Source: a virus. Taken from it: a stretch of 31,757 nucleotides of DNA. The DNA lies in IMG/VR virus record IMGVR_UViG_3300042287_000220, positions 1-31,757 of that record; one strand, 5' to 3'. The position numbers and the translations under genes are program-made. The notes beneath the pieces were generated by a model that saw nothing but the letters and a program-made list of their open reading frames with translations, was not told the DNA's origin and made no database searches. Below are positions 14,074-20,906 of this stretch, piece by piece (the stretch's first letter is position 1; each line of letters begins with the position of its first letter).

Positions 14074-14193
14074 TTATTGCTTTTTAGCCAGCATTGCTTG
14101 AATCTTTTCTTGCATGGCCTTAGCCCAAAACGGTTGTGGAAAGTTCCAACCTACAAATGCTCCAACCGCTATCCATAATAAAATATCTAACAT
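14074..14193 (-). CDS. 39-residue single-span membrane peptide of the lysis operon
   Basis: An ATG at 14191-14193 opens 39 codons ending in TAA at 14074. The product is MLDILLWIAVGAFVGWNF, then a proline-containing turn and an amphipathic Lys-rich helix ending AMLAKKQ. It has one membrane span (2-18) with a cytoplasmic basic tail. GGAG stands seven bases before the ATG, and the gene fits neatly between the holin and DUF4337 genes. It could be a holin partner or antiholin; this is inference from position and topology. Confidence 0.7.
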   Translation of the reverse strand: MLDILLWIAVGAFVGWNFPQPFWAKAMQEKIQAMLAKKQ

Positions 14194-14212
14194 AATCTGC
14201 TCCTAGTTGTTG

Positions 14213-14776
14213 TTAAAACCAAAGGTATAGGCCGTTCATACTCAGCACTATACCTAGTCCTGCTACGACAAAACTACCCCAGAACATTGACATACTAACT
14301 GCAAGAATACTTGCGGTCAACACAACAATGGCTAACTGATATGCTGTATTGGCATATGCAATCCAAGGACTAGATTTCTTAGCCACTTCTCGCTCTGCTT
14401 CCATGGCTCTTGCTTTGATAGCAATTTCTTTCTTGTCAGCATCCATGCGTTCTGCTTCTGCTTTGAATTCTTTCTTTAACACAGGATCACTAGTTGTTTT
14501 ACTGGCAATTTCAAAACTTACTAGACGATTGTTCTTGGCTTGATACTGTGCCCAGGCATTGTTGGCACCTAGAGTATTACTTAATACTGTGCTGGACAGT
14601 TTACCACCATACCAACTGTTGACTGCTAAGAATAGTGCAAATATAGAAATAACCATACCTGCCTTGTCTTTGATTTTGGCTTCTCTTTCACTGCGAGAAC
14701 CCGGCGCTGGCTTTGGCGCATCGGGATCTTTAGCTTCTTTTGTGAATATTTTTAAAACTGAATCTGTTACACTCAT
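14213..14776 (-). CDS. DUF4337-like membrane protein
   Basis: The 187-residue protein has one membrane segment near 40-57, then a long charged helical region (70-135) with WAQYQAKNNR and repeated K-x-E-x-x-R patterns, and two further segments at about 140-158 and 163-187. This arrangement, including the W-x-x-YQAK motif after the first span, matches the DUF4337 family as I know it. The family's role is unknown. AGGAG precedes the ATG. In this operon it could act as an additional holin or as a membrane regulator of lysis. Confidence 0.65.
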   Translation of the reverse strand: MSVTDSVLKIFTKEAKDPDAPKPAPGSRSEREAKIKDKAGMVISIFALFLAVNSWYGGKLSSTVLSNTLGANNAWAQYQAKNNRLVSFEIASKTTSDPVLKKEFKAEAERMDADKKEIAIKARAMEAEREVAKKSSPWIAYANTAYQLAIVVLTASILAVSMSMFWGSFVVAGLGIVLSMNGLYLWF

Positions 14777-14801
14777 TACTGCGCTCCTGCTTCATATACT
14801 A

Positions 14802-15422
14802 TTATTTAACTGATTCGAAGATTTTCTTCTGGTCTCGGTACCATTCCTGCCAGGCCCTTAGTTTTTCTGCGTTTTCGTGGCAGGCTCCGTAGTTTTCGAC
14901 GACGGTGTCGAGGAGCCTACTGGCTTCAACTCCACTGGGGGTTCCATCAGTTGCGGCGGCACGCTCGGGAATTTCATTACGACTGGCGCTGTCGTGCAAG
15001 CTGACAGTAGACTTAGGCAAAGTACACTGAGCATCCAGTTGCTTACCCGCAACTTCTTTGATAATTTCTCTATTGACATATACATTTTCCTTGACGACTT
15101 TAATCTTTGTAACAACTCGTGTTTCTATCACTGTGTTAACCTGCTGACTTTTTTCTTCTGCGATTTTAACTTTTGCTTCTAGTTCTCTTACACGGTCGCG
15201 CCATAGCATTTCTGTGCCATAGCTGCCAAACATATATACTCCTACCATTAATACACCTACTCCGATCAGTTCTGATGGTAACTTGTACTGCGACATCAAA
15301 GGAATCCATGCCACTAGTTTGCTGGCCACATACAGTCCTGCTCCTAGGATCATCAATACATAGGTGATCCATACGAAAAAACTATCCGGGATAAGACTTA
15401 ACATCCATCCTAGTTGAGCCAT
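14802..15422 (-). CDS. i-spanin (Rz-like inner-membrane spanin)
   Basis: The ATG at 15420-15422 shares one base with the endolysin stop (TAATG) and gives 206 residues. Two or three N-terminal hydrophobic segments (about 8-30 and 44-62) are followed by a long periplasmic helix with coiled-coil character (WRDRVRELEAKVKIAEEKSQ onward). A C-terminal part with CTLPKSTVSLHDSA, a TPSGVEAS segment and a final EWYRDQKK is typical of Rz-like phage proteins. With the outer-membrane partner encoded inside it, it would bridge and fuse the two membranes in the last step of lysis. The extra membrane spans are more than the single one of lambda Rz. Confidence 0.85.
   Translation of the reverse strand: MAQLGWMLSLIPDSFFVWITYVLMILGAGLYVASKLVAWIPLMSQYKLPSELIGVGVLMVGVYMFGSYGTEMLWRDRVRELEAKVKIAEEKSQQVNTVIETRVVTKIKVVKENVYVNREIIKEVAGKQLDAQCTLPKSTVSLHDSASRNEIPERAAATDGTPSGVEASRLLDTVVENYGACHENAEKLRAWQEWYRDQKKIFESVK
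14858..15079 (-). CDS. o-spanin lipoprotein (Rz1-like), embedded in the i-spanin gene
   Basis: In another frame inside the i-spanin gene, an ATG at 15077-15079 opens 73 codons. The product has a basic start, a hydrophobic stretch and the lipobox LLSAC (cysteine near residue 28), after which come Pro-rich residues (APVVMKFPSVPPQLMEPPVE). That is the standard Rz1 design: a short lipoprotein anchored in the outer membrane. An AAGGA site lies eight bases before this ATG; another ATG six bases upstream is too close to it. Full nesting within Rz is known from lambda-type phages. Confidence 0.85.
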   Translation of the reverse strand: MSIEKLSKKLRVSNWMLSVLCLSLLSACTTAPVVMKFPSVPPQLMEPPVELKPVGSSTPSSKTTEPATKTQKN

Positions 15423-16051
15423 TAGTGTGCTCCGAAGATATGCAGTGCGTGTTCGTAATGTTTGATGCGATCTTCTAGACCAATAGTACCACCGTTGATG
15501 CGTTTGGTCAGCGTGAGGATATCTCCTGAGTCTGCCCACTTGTTGAGATTGTTCTGTTCCCAAAAGAAACAAGCACTCTGTACAGCACCTTCAAATGTCT
15601 GTAGGTATTCGGATGCTTCCTCTACAGGTACATCTATACTGGCTGCAAAGAATGTATAGTTGTCTTTGCCGGTAAGCTGGATCAGCCCACGACCGCAGTA
15701 GCGCCAACCATCGCCGGAATCTTCCGGACCATTGCCCATCCTATTGGCATAGACTCTGTTGGCTATGCGTTCTGGTTTGTTGGCATATGCGGCTGCGGTG
15801 GCATCGTCTGGAAAGTATTTAGGAAACACCTTGCGCAGACTGGCGGCCTTGTAGTTGAGGTTCTCTTTGAGAAAAACAAATCCACCGCTTTCATGAGCGC
15901 ATTGCGCTAGGAAAGCTGCCACACGCTGAGGAGTGTTGATTTCATATTCTGGAAGAATGCTAGAGATAGCTTCATACCATTGTGACACATAGGAATTCCG
16001 TGGAATCATTTCTTTCAACTGTTCTTGAGTAAAGTTAAATGTAAAGCTCAT
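15422..16051 (-). CDS. endolysin, glycoside hydrolase family 19
   Basis: The 209-residue protein shows GH19 landmarks: AQCAHESGGF with catalytic Glu54, a second acidic site in the following helix-loop region, and YCGRGLIQLTGKDNY (about 118-132), the signature of chitinase/lysozyme-type GH19 enzymes. It should cleave the glycan strands of peptidoglycan. There is no signal peptide, so export needs the holin. The start overlaps the stop of the preceding gene by four bases (ATGA). An exact late promoter octamer lies about 65 bases upstream within the preceding gene. Confidence 0.93.
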   Translation of the reverse strand: MSFTFNFTQEQLKEMIPRNSYVSQWYEAISSILPEYEINTPQRVAAFLAQCAHESGGFVFLKENLNYKAASLRKVFPKYFPDDATAAAYANKPERIANRVYANRMGNGPEDSGDGWRYCGRGLIQLTGKDNYTFFAASIDVPVEEASEYLQTFEGAVQSACFFWEQNNLNKWADSGDILTLTKRINGGTIGLEDRIKHYEHALHIFGAH

Positions 16052-16800
16052 TGTTCTGTCCTTTTTAATAGCATAGACCTTGCGCCGTTGTTGAAAACAA
16101 AATTTTCGCCAACTTTATTTATATGGTAGTCACCTAATACTTTAGTAAGCCAAAACATTTCACTGCTGGCTGCCTCGTCTACGGTATAGCCATCGTCTAT
16201 GCCTTCTAGTATAGATTCTGTGGCACCGTCTTTGACTATCTGTAACTTGATAGAACGATCAAATGGTTTGTGGATGGTAATGATGTCACCATCTAGAGTG
16301 AGATCATCCATTAAAGTTTTTGTGAAAAAGTCACGCACACTTTCTGTGCGCATGCGATCCATTAGTCCTTGATAAGCAGAAGAATTGTCAGGAATCTTTT
16401 TCTTTAGATTTTCTTCAGTGGCTTCGTGTACTTGATTTTCTTTATAATATTTAAATTTTAGATCATCTAGTCCTGTGAGTTTTTTCACACCGTAGGTGAG
16501 TTCTTTGATCTGCTCAGACAGTTTAGCTGTGCGAGCTATTTCTACAAACACAGAGTACTCGCCGCGGTTGTCTTCGCCGCTGCTGACATCTGCGTCTAAC
16601 ACAAAAGCATATCCCTTCTCGATAAATTCCATTAGATCCTTGGCCGGTGAACGATCGTTGACCTTGAAACTGATCACACATACGTCTTGATCTTCACCCA
16701 TCTTGGATCTAAATGAATCTACCTCAAAGGTTGGATGAACCATTTCTTTGAGATCGTCGGCTCTGAGACCTTCGTTAAGCTGCTGGTGCTGGTTGTGCAT
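16048..16800 (-). CDS. conserved T4-like phage protein of unknown function
   Basis: I choose the ATG at 16798-16800 (250 residues), since CAGGAAA lies a suitable distance upstream; a longer reading would add an implausible His/Gln/Arg-rich stretch. The first half is a mixed fold with VCVISFKVNDRSPAKDLMEFIEKG-like strands and helices and a well-conserved acidic loop (DADVSSGEDNRGEYSVFVE). The second half (about 120-250) is charged, with a predicted DNA- or protein-binding character but no motif I can name. I recall related proteins in cyanophages next to structural or head genes. It overlaps both neighbours, and its 3' part contains the lysis late promoter. Confidence 0.65.
   Translation of the reverse strand: MHNQHQQLNEGLRADDLKEMVHPTFEVDSFRSKMGEDQDVCVISFKVNDRSPAKDLMEFIEKGYAFVLDADVSSGEDNRGEYSVFVEIARTAKLSEQIKELTYGVKKLTGLDDLKFKYYKENQVHEATEENLKKKIPDNSSAYQGLMDRMRTESVRDFFTKTLMDDLTLDGDIITIHKPFDRSIKLQIVKDGATESILEGIDDGYTVDEAASSEMFWLTKVLGDYHINKVGENFVFNNGARSMLLKRTEQ
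16116..16123 (-). promoter_or_regulatory. T4-type late promoter, exact TATAAATA, for the lysis operon
   Basis: The minus strand reads TATAAATA, identical to the T4 late consensus. It lies within the 3' end of the preceding gene, 65 bases before the endolysin ATG. The transcript would run to the terminator at 13260-13290, covering all lysis genes. Confidence 0.75.
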
Positions 16801-17308
16801 TTGCCATTTCCTGTGCTTGTTGTTCTGCAGGATCAATCTGTGCATTAACTCCTGATGCACTGACTATGTCCTCTATTTTGTTCTTGTCTAGTTCTGTGTA
16901 GCCTCGATTGATATCGTTCATTAACTTCTTAGGCATAGTGATTTTGATCATCCACACAGGTTCCTGATCGATCTTACCTTTGCGTGTGCCCGGGCGAATG
17001 TCATCCGGAGTCTTGATCTTGCGCACTTTTGATATAGCGGTTTCAGCTACCTGTACCTTGCAGCCGTACTCCAACAGTCTTTTTCCGCCTGCAGGCTCCG
17101 GCATGTCTTTTTCGGGCCACATAAATGTACATTCCACGAAATATCTGGATTCTTTAGGACCAGACACCAGTTCTCCGTCTAGCCAGTTGTCGTAGACATA
17201 GACATCTAGTTCGTCGATCACACGTTCAAAATCCTTGAGTAAATTCAAGCTGTTATTAGAACCGTAAACCTGTTCTATGTTAGCTATCACGTCTTTAATA
17301 TCTGCCAT
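16775..17308 (-). CDS. conserved T4-like phage protein of unknown function
   Basis: The ATG at 17306-17308 follows GGGAGATACT, a strong ribosome-binding site, and gives 177 residues; an upstream in-frame start would lack such a site. The product has an N-terminal helix, a central beta-rich region (ESRYFVECTFMWPEKDMPEP) and a basic stretch with PDDIRPGTRKGKIDQEP, ending in a Gln/Ala-rich tail. No catalytic motif was seen. It is the first gene after a late promoter and is coupled to the 250-residue gene, so the two probably act together in virion assembly. Confidence 0.65.
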   Translation of the reverse strand: MADIKDVIANIEQVYGSNNSLNLLKDFERVIDELDVYVYDNWLDGELVSGPKESRYFVECTFMWPEKDMPEPAGGKRLLEYGCKVQVAETAISKVRKIKTPDDIRPGTRKGKIDQEPVWMIKITMPKKLMNDINRGYTELDKNKIEDIVSASGVNAQIDPAEQQAQEMANAQPAPAA

Positions 17309-17322
17309 AGTATCTCCCTTTG

Positions 17323-17330
17323 TATTTATC
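17323..17330 (-). promoter_or_regulatory. T4-type late promoter, GATAAATA
   Basis: GATAAATA is followed by CAAAGGGAGATACT and the ATG at 17308. Start of transcription six or seven bases downstream would fall just before the ribosome-binding site, giving a very short leader as in T4 late genes. Confidence 0.7.
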
Positions 17331-17389
17331 GCCAAAAATCAAACATAACACTTTACTTTTCCCACCATTGGTTAAATACACATGTGTTC

Positions 17390-17444
17390 GGCTACGGACA
17401 CTACGGTTAGAGGTCCGTGCCTAACACTTACAGGAGGGCTAACC
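17390..17444 (+). promoter_or_regulatory. structured phoH leader, candidate pseudoknot at the ribosome-binding site
   Basis: GGC-T-ACGGAC (17390-17399) pairs with GTCCGTGCC (17413-17421) as a 9-bp stem with one bulged base. Its 13-base loop contains GGTTAG (17405-17410), which is complementary to CTAACC (17439-17444). That segment lies directly between the ribosome-binding site AGGAGGG (17432-17438) and the ATG at 17449. The loop can alternatively pair with CTAAC at 17421-17425. This is an H-type pseudoknot layout like small translational riboswitches, but I do not recognise a known class. Confidence 0.55.
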
Positions 17445-17448
17445 TTAT

Positions 17449-18189
17449 ATGAAGCGAAAAAGAGCGCAAGTACAGCAAAAAGAGCAATATGATCCACGAT
17501 TTCCAACTAACGTAATAAATATTGATCATAGATTAAATGAGAAACGCAAAAGAGTACAGATTTATCCCAAGAGTCTAAGCCAAGAGACTTATCTACTTAA
17601 ACTAAACGACCCCAACAAGATGATTGTATTCGCTATCGGACCAGCCGGTACGGGTAAAACCATGCTGGCGGTTCAGTGGGCCATAGATCAACTCAAATAC
17701 GGATCTGCAGATAAAATCATTGTTACTCGACCTGCTGTGAGTGTTGATGAAGAACACGGATTCTTGCCCGGGGACCTAAACGAAAAAATGGCCCCTTGGA
17801 CCAAGCCAATATTTGATGTAATCGCAGAAAATTTCAACGCCAGAGAGATAGAAAATTTTATCAAAGAGGGGGTGATAGAAACCAGTCCGTTGGCCTACAT
17901 GCGAGGTAGAACTTTTAAAAATGCAGTGGTCGTAGCTGACGAAATGCAGAATGCCACACCCAGCCAGATGAAAATGCTGCTGACACGATTAGGACAAGGT
18001 AGCCAGATGGTAGTCACCGGAGACCTACAACAGGCTGATCGTCCTAGCAACAACGGCCTACTAGAATTTTTGGGATTGTATAATAACTTCCAAGGCCACA
18101 GATATGTGGATCTAGTAAAATTTGATGTGCAAGATGTAGAACGTCATGAAGCAGTCAAAGAGATATTGTCTATCTACGGCGACGCTTAA
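17449..18189 (+). CDS. phoH: PhoH-like ATPase
   Basis: The 246-residue protein has a basic N-terminal extension (1-40) and then the PhoH P-loop domain: Walker A GPAGTGKT (64-71), Walker B VVVADE (160-165), and the family elements IVTRPAVSVDEEHGFLPGD and VVTGDLQQAD. PhoH is widespread in marine phages and binds ATP; a link to RNA metabolism is suspected and its phosphate-starvation connection comes from E. coli. This is the only plus-strand gene in the window, facing away from the gene at 16775-17308 and converging on the DUF2452 gene. AGGAGGG precedes the ATG within a structured leader. Confidence 0.95.
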   Translation: MKRKRAQVQQKEQYDPRFPTNVINIDHRLNEKRKRVQIYPKSLSQETYLLKLNDPNKMIVFAIGPAGTGKTMLAVQWAIDQLKYGSADKIIVTRPAVSVDEEHGFLPGDLNEKMAPWTKPIFDVIAENFNAREIENFIKEGVIETSPLAYMRGRTFKNAVVVADEMQNATPSQMKMLLTRLGQGSQMVVTGDLQQADRPSNNGLLEFLGLYNNFQGHRYVDLVKFDVQDVERHEAVKEILSIYGDA

Positions 18190-18207
18190 ACTTTAATAAG
18201 GAGATAC

Positions 18208-18227
18208 AAGGGGTCTAAGGACCCCTT
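18208..18227. terminator. hairpin between converging genes
   Basis: AAGGGGTC (18208-18215) and GACCCCTT (18220-18227) form a perfect 8-bp, GC-rich stem with a 4-base loop between phoH and the DUF2452 gene, overlapping the latter's stop codon. Neither side has a long T-tract, so it may stop or slow polymerase in either direction, or protect mRNA 3' ends. Confidence 0.6.
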
Positions 18228-18720
18228 AGTCGTTTACAGGGTTGCCGTCAACATCCACTTCTAGCCAGGTATAGTCTCCCAACCATTTTACACGACAAAT
18301 GTAGTCATAATTATCTGGTGCACTACTAGACCAATCATCGGGACCGTGCTGAGTTAGCAATGTACCACCGCGGCGTGTGTCGTTGGCCAACCAATATATC
18401 TGTCCATGATAGGTCTGGAACTCATACTTGGCTGCATGAACCCAATCGGTAATTTCTAATCTACGTTTAATACTCGCTGCCTGTGTCTGTAGAACTGCTA
18501 CCAATTGCATGATACGATTGTATTCCTGTTGCCCGTGCATGCGGGCCACATTGACCATCACGTCTTTCTGCTTCTCGATAGGAATCAGGTCAAAAGCAGG
18601 AGAGCCTACCTCTGTGGGATATGGAGTTACATTCTTATTAAAAAACGCAACTAGACTGTTATCTATCTTGGCATCAAAACTTTCTCGGCCTTTGGCCAAG
18701 TTTGATTTTTCATCTGACAT
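18226..18720 (-). CDS. DUF2452-like protein
   Basis: The 164-residue protein has a helical middle (about 50-95) and a C-terminal half with EFQTYHGQIYWLANDTRRGG, LLTQHGPDDW and further Trp/Tyr-rich strands. The Y-x-G-x-x-Y-L and S/T-x-x-GPDDW-like elements fit the DUF2452 family, whose function is unknown. It lies where T4 places gene 62 after gene 44, overlapping the clamp-loader gene by 11 bases, but it does not look like gp62 to me. It ends in the hairpin facing phoH. Confidence 0.6.
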   Translation of the reverse strand: MSDEKSNLAKGRESFDAKIDNSLVAFFNKNVTPYPTEVGSPAFDLIPIEKQKDVMVNVARMHGQQEYNRIMQLVAVLQTQAASIKRRLEITDWVHAAKYEFQTYHGQIYWLANDTRRGGTLLTQHGPDDWSSSAPDNYDYICRVKWLGDYTWLEVDVDGNPVND

Positions 18721-19633
18721 TTAGTTTAGAAAGTTTGATCAATGTAGCAGATAGATTGATTTCGCTGTCGGCACATACCACATGATCTATCAATCCCTGT
18801 TTGATTAGTAGCACTGCTTTATCTTGATTTTCCTCGGCACCAAAGATCTCAAGATTCATATACAGCCAACGATATACTTCGATCATTTCATCAGCCTGTA
18901 TCTTACCACACAACATCTTACGAGCTTCTGTAATCTTACCTGCCTTAAACAGTTCTACCATGTCAAACTTCCATTCTAGGGTACCTGTATCGCTTTCGCT
19001 AGGCATAGTTAGTTTGCCCTGTGTGGAATGCTGTTGCAGAAGGTTGAGACATTTACGCAGATCAGGATAGGCCACCTTGACATAGTTGTCTAAGGTGTCG
19101 AGATCAAAGTCTATGCCTTCTTCGACCAACACAGTGGCAGCTCGGGCTGTGTATTCAGTTTGATCCAGTTTGGTAAAATGAAACTGTTGGCAACGACTGT
19201 GAATCGCAGGTACGATCATATTGGGAGTATTACAGGTCAATATAAATCTACTGAAGTTAGAATACTCTTCCATAACACCTTTGAGAGCATCCTGCGCAAA
19301 CGGTGTCAGTCGATCCGCTTCATCCAGCAAGACTACTTTGAAAGGACCAAAGGGAATCATACTGACAAAATTTGTGATCTTTTCTTTCATGAGATCTATG
19401 CCACGCTCACGGCTGGCATTGATTTCTAGAACATCATAGTCCTCGATACCGATCTCACTGATCAACAGTTTGGCCATAGTGGTTTTACCTATGCCAGGAG
19501 TACCACTCAGCAATAGATGGGGAATGCTTTTTTCTCGAATCCATGCTTCTACCTGCTTGCGTTGATTGTCATCACGCCAAACATATTCACTGATTTTTTT
19601 CGGACGATATTTCTCTACCCATAGTTCTTTCAT
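18710..19633 (-). CDS. 44: sliding-clamp loader ATPase subunit (T4 gp44-like)
   Basis: The 307-residue AAA+ protein starts LWVEKYRPKKISEYV, the typical replication factor C opening. It has Walker A GTPGIGKT (44-51), Walker B VVLLDEAD (100-107), a sensor I TCN motif and the SRC arginine-finger motif (146-148), followed by the helical lid and a collar domain. Its length matches T4 gp44 (319 residues). It loads the gp45-type clamp for replication and late transcription; neither gp45 nor gp62 is visible here. Its start overlaps the MazG-like gene by four bases. Confidence 0.93.
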   Translation of the reverse strand: MKELWVEKYRPKKISEYVWRDDNQRKQVEAWIREKSIPHLLLSGTPGIGKTTMAKLLISEIGIEDYDVLEINASRERGIDLMKEKITNFVSMIPFGPFKVVLLDEADRLTPFAQDALKGVMEEYSNFSRFILTCNTPNMIVPAIHSRCQQFHFTKLDQTEYTARAATVLVEEGIDFDLDTLDNYVKVAYPDLRKCLNLLQQHSTQGKLTMPSESDTGTLEWKFDMVELFKAGKITEARKMLCGKIQADEMIEVYRWLYMNLEIFGAEENQDKAVLLIKQGLIDHVVCADSEINLSATLIKLSKLNVR

Positions 19634-20001
19634 TTTTTCTCCACAAATTCTTTGAGATTAGGGGGTGTCCATCCTAATGGCTTTAGTACTTTGCCATCTT
19701 CACGCTTGCGAACCTTGCCGGTTTCGTGATCAATTTTAGCAAAGTTTGTCTGCATAACTTCTTTCCATGCACCTTCTGCATCTGCTCCCATTGAGTGAAT
19801 GGCACCAATAGTGACCACTAAGATGTCAGTTAGTGCATCTAATATTTCCACACTGTCGCAGTTATTGATCGCTTCTTTTAATTCTTCGGCTTCTTCGTCA
19901 ATTAAATTAACGTAGAGATTAAACTGACTATGATTCCAACTGTCTACTGTCTGATCACAGGCTGTCATGAATTTCGCTTGATCGCGAAAGGGGTTAGTCA
20001 T
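19630..20001 (-). CDS. MazG-like nucleotide pyrophosphohydrolase
   Basis: The 123-residue all-helical protein carries DEEAEEL (35-41) and EILDALTDILVV (52-63), the E-x-x-E and E-x-x-D metal-binding halves of the MazG/phosphoribosyl-ATP pyrophosphohydrolase fold. It should hydrolyse nucleoside triphosphates to monophosphates. The C-terminal part (TNFAKID, then a Lys/Arg-rich loop and GWTPPNL) is shared with known phage members. AAGGAGATACT precedes the ATG. It is coupled to the clamp loader, consistent with a part in nucleotide supply. Confidence 0.85.
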   Translation of the reverse strand: MTNPFRDQAKFMTACDQTVDSWNHSQFNLYVNLIDEEAEELKEAINNCDSVEILDALTDILVVTIGAIHSMGADAEGAWKEVMQTNFAKIDHETGKVRKREDGKVLKPLGWTPPNLKEFVEKK

Positions 20002-20010
20002 AGTATCTCC

Positions 20011-20250
20011 TTAAGACTTTAATATCTTAATGATACGCTTTTTTTCCTGTTCCTGCAACCAGTCCTTCTCCAAATCTCCGAAGTCTGGAGATTCTGCCAA
20101 TGCAGTGTCTACGATAGATTTGATTTGATATAGATCCTGCTTGGCATAGAAGGCAGTGAATCCGTCGTTGTATGGACTGCTGCATTCTCTAGCCAGAGCA
20201 TGCAGTTGAGTTGATATATCTGCCACGTCCCAACTTTTACGGAAACCCAT
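20011..20250 (-). CDS. small conserved phage protein of unknown function
   Basis: The 79-residue product is helical and charged, with WDVADISTQLHALARECSSP at the start and a Lys/Glu-rich C-terminus. I recognise it only as a hypothetical protein of T4-like aquatic phages. Its ATG shares a base with the stop of the GroES-like gene (TAATG), and it lies ten bases before the MazG-like gene, so it belongs to the replication/chaperone operon. Confidence 0.65.
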   Translation of the reverse strand: MGFRKSWDVADISTQLHALARECSSPYNDGFTAFYAKQDLYQIKSIVDTALAESPDFGDLEKDWLQEQEKKRIIKILKS

Positions 20251-20672
20251 TAGCTGATCTTGGACATGTTTCCAGGTAGGAAATCTTGCGGACTGATGTT
20301 CATGCTAGATCCATTGGAGAATTCTTGACCTATATAGAAATCATTGGGCTTTTGATCTGTGACAGCTATCACAGCAGAAACTTCAACTTTCTGGACTTCT
20401 TTGACGCTTTCACCGTCGTCGATCTTGATCTTGCGGGTCCAGCGACCGTGTTCAATCAGTATCCATTGACCTGGCTCAACATCCAGTTTACAACTAGCAC
20501 CTACTTTATAGACCTGTGCCCAACGCGGTTTAACACCATGAGCTTTGCCATCGTCGCTGTGGATCACTATACCTGCAGCAGTTGTCTGCTCCCCCATGTC
20601 CATACCGTGCACCAATATGTCTTGGCTCAACGGTCGGACCTGCATTTTTCGTGCTTCGAATGATGTAGTCAT
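20250..20672 (-). CDS. 31: GroES-like co-chaperonin (T4 gp31-like)
   Basis: The 140-residue protein has the GroES layout: QVRPLSQDILVHGMD (11-25), a mobile loop region GEQTTAAGIVIHSD (27-40), then VYKVG and VEPGQWILIEHGRW (65-78), and a final strand with VSAVIAV. The GIVI element in the mobile loop should contact GroEL. In T4, gp31 replaces GroES so that the host chaperonin can fold the major capsid protein. The C-terminus is longer than in GroES by about 25 residues and is of unknown use. It is in tight tandem with its neighbours. Confidence 0.83.
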   Translation of the reverse strand: MTTSFEARKMQVRPLSQDILVHGMDMGEQTTAAGIVIHSDDGKAHGVKPRWAQVYKVGASCKLDVEPGQWILIEHGRWTRKIKIDDGESVKEVQKVEVSAVIAVTDQKPNDFYIGQEFSNGSSMNISPQDFLPGNMSKIS

Positions 20673-20675
20673 AGA

Positions 20676-20906
20676 TTACTTTTTATTACCACGTACTGCT
20701 ACTTCTTCATGCTGAGCACTGGGATTCTGCGCATAGAAATCCTGAAGGACCTGTTCCCTAGTACGGACGATTTTGCCACCTTCACCTAGCTCATCGCCAC
20801 GAGCATTAACTCGCATGTTGCCGACAGCTGGTGTTTTTTCATTGCGTAGAGATAATTTCTCCATGTCAATCTCTTTACCTCTAACACTGGTATAAGTTCT
20901 ACCCAT
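20676..20906 (-). CDS. small conserved phage protein of unknown function
   Basis: The 76-residue protein is polar and probably largely disordered, with MGRTYTSVRGKEIDMEKLSL at the start, an Asn/Arg/Gly stretch with PAVGNMRVNARGDELGEGG, and a final helix. Its ATG lies eight bases inside the DnaE-like gene and has AAGGAG upstream. I recall related hypothetical proteins in T4-like phages; no function is known to me. Confidence 0.6.
   Translation of the reverse strand: MGRTYTSVRGKEIDMEKLSLRNEKTPAVGNMRVNARGDELGEGGKIVRTREQVLQDFYAQNPSAQHEEVAVRGNKK

Noticed and set aside
13596-14087. Plus-strand frame of 163 codons opposite the holin gene
   Set aside because: The Gly/Ala/Pro content arises from the low-complexity holin tail read backwards; no start signal was seen.
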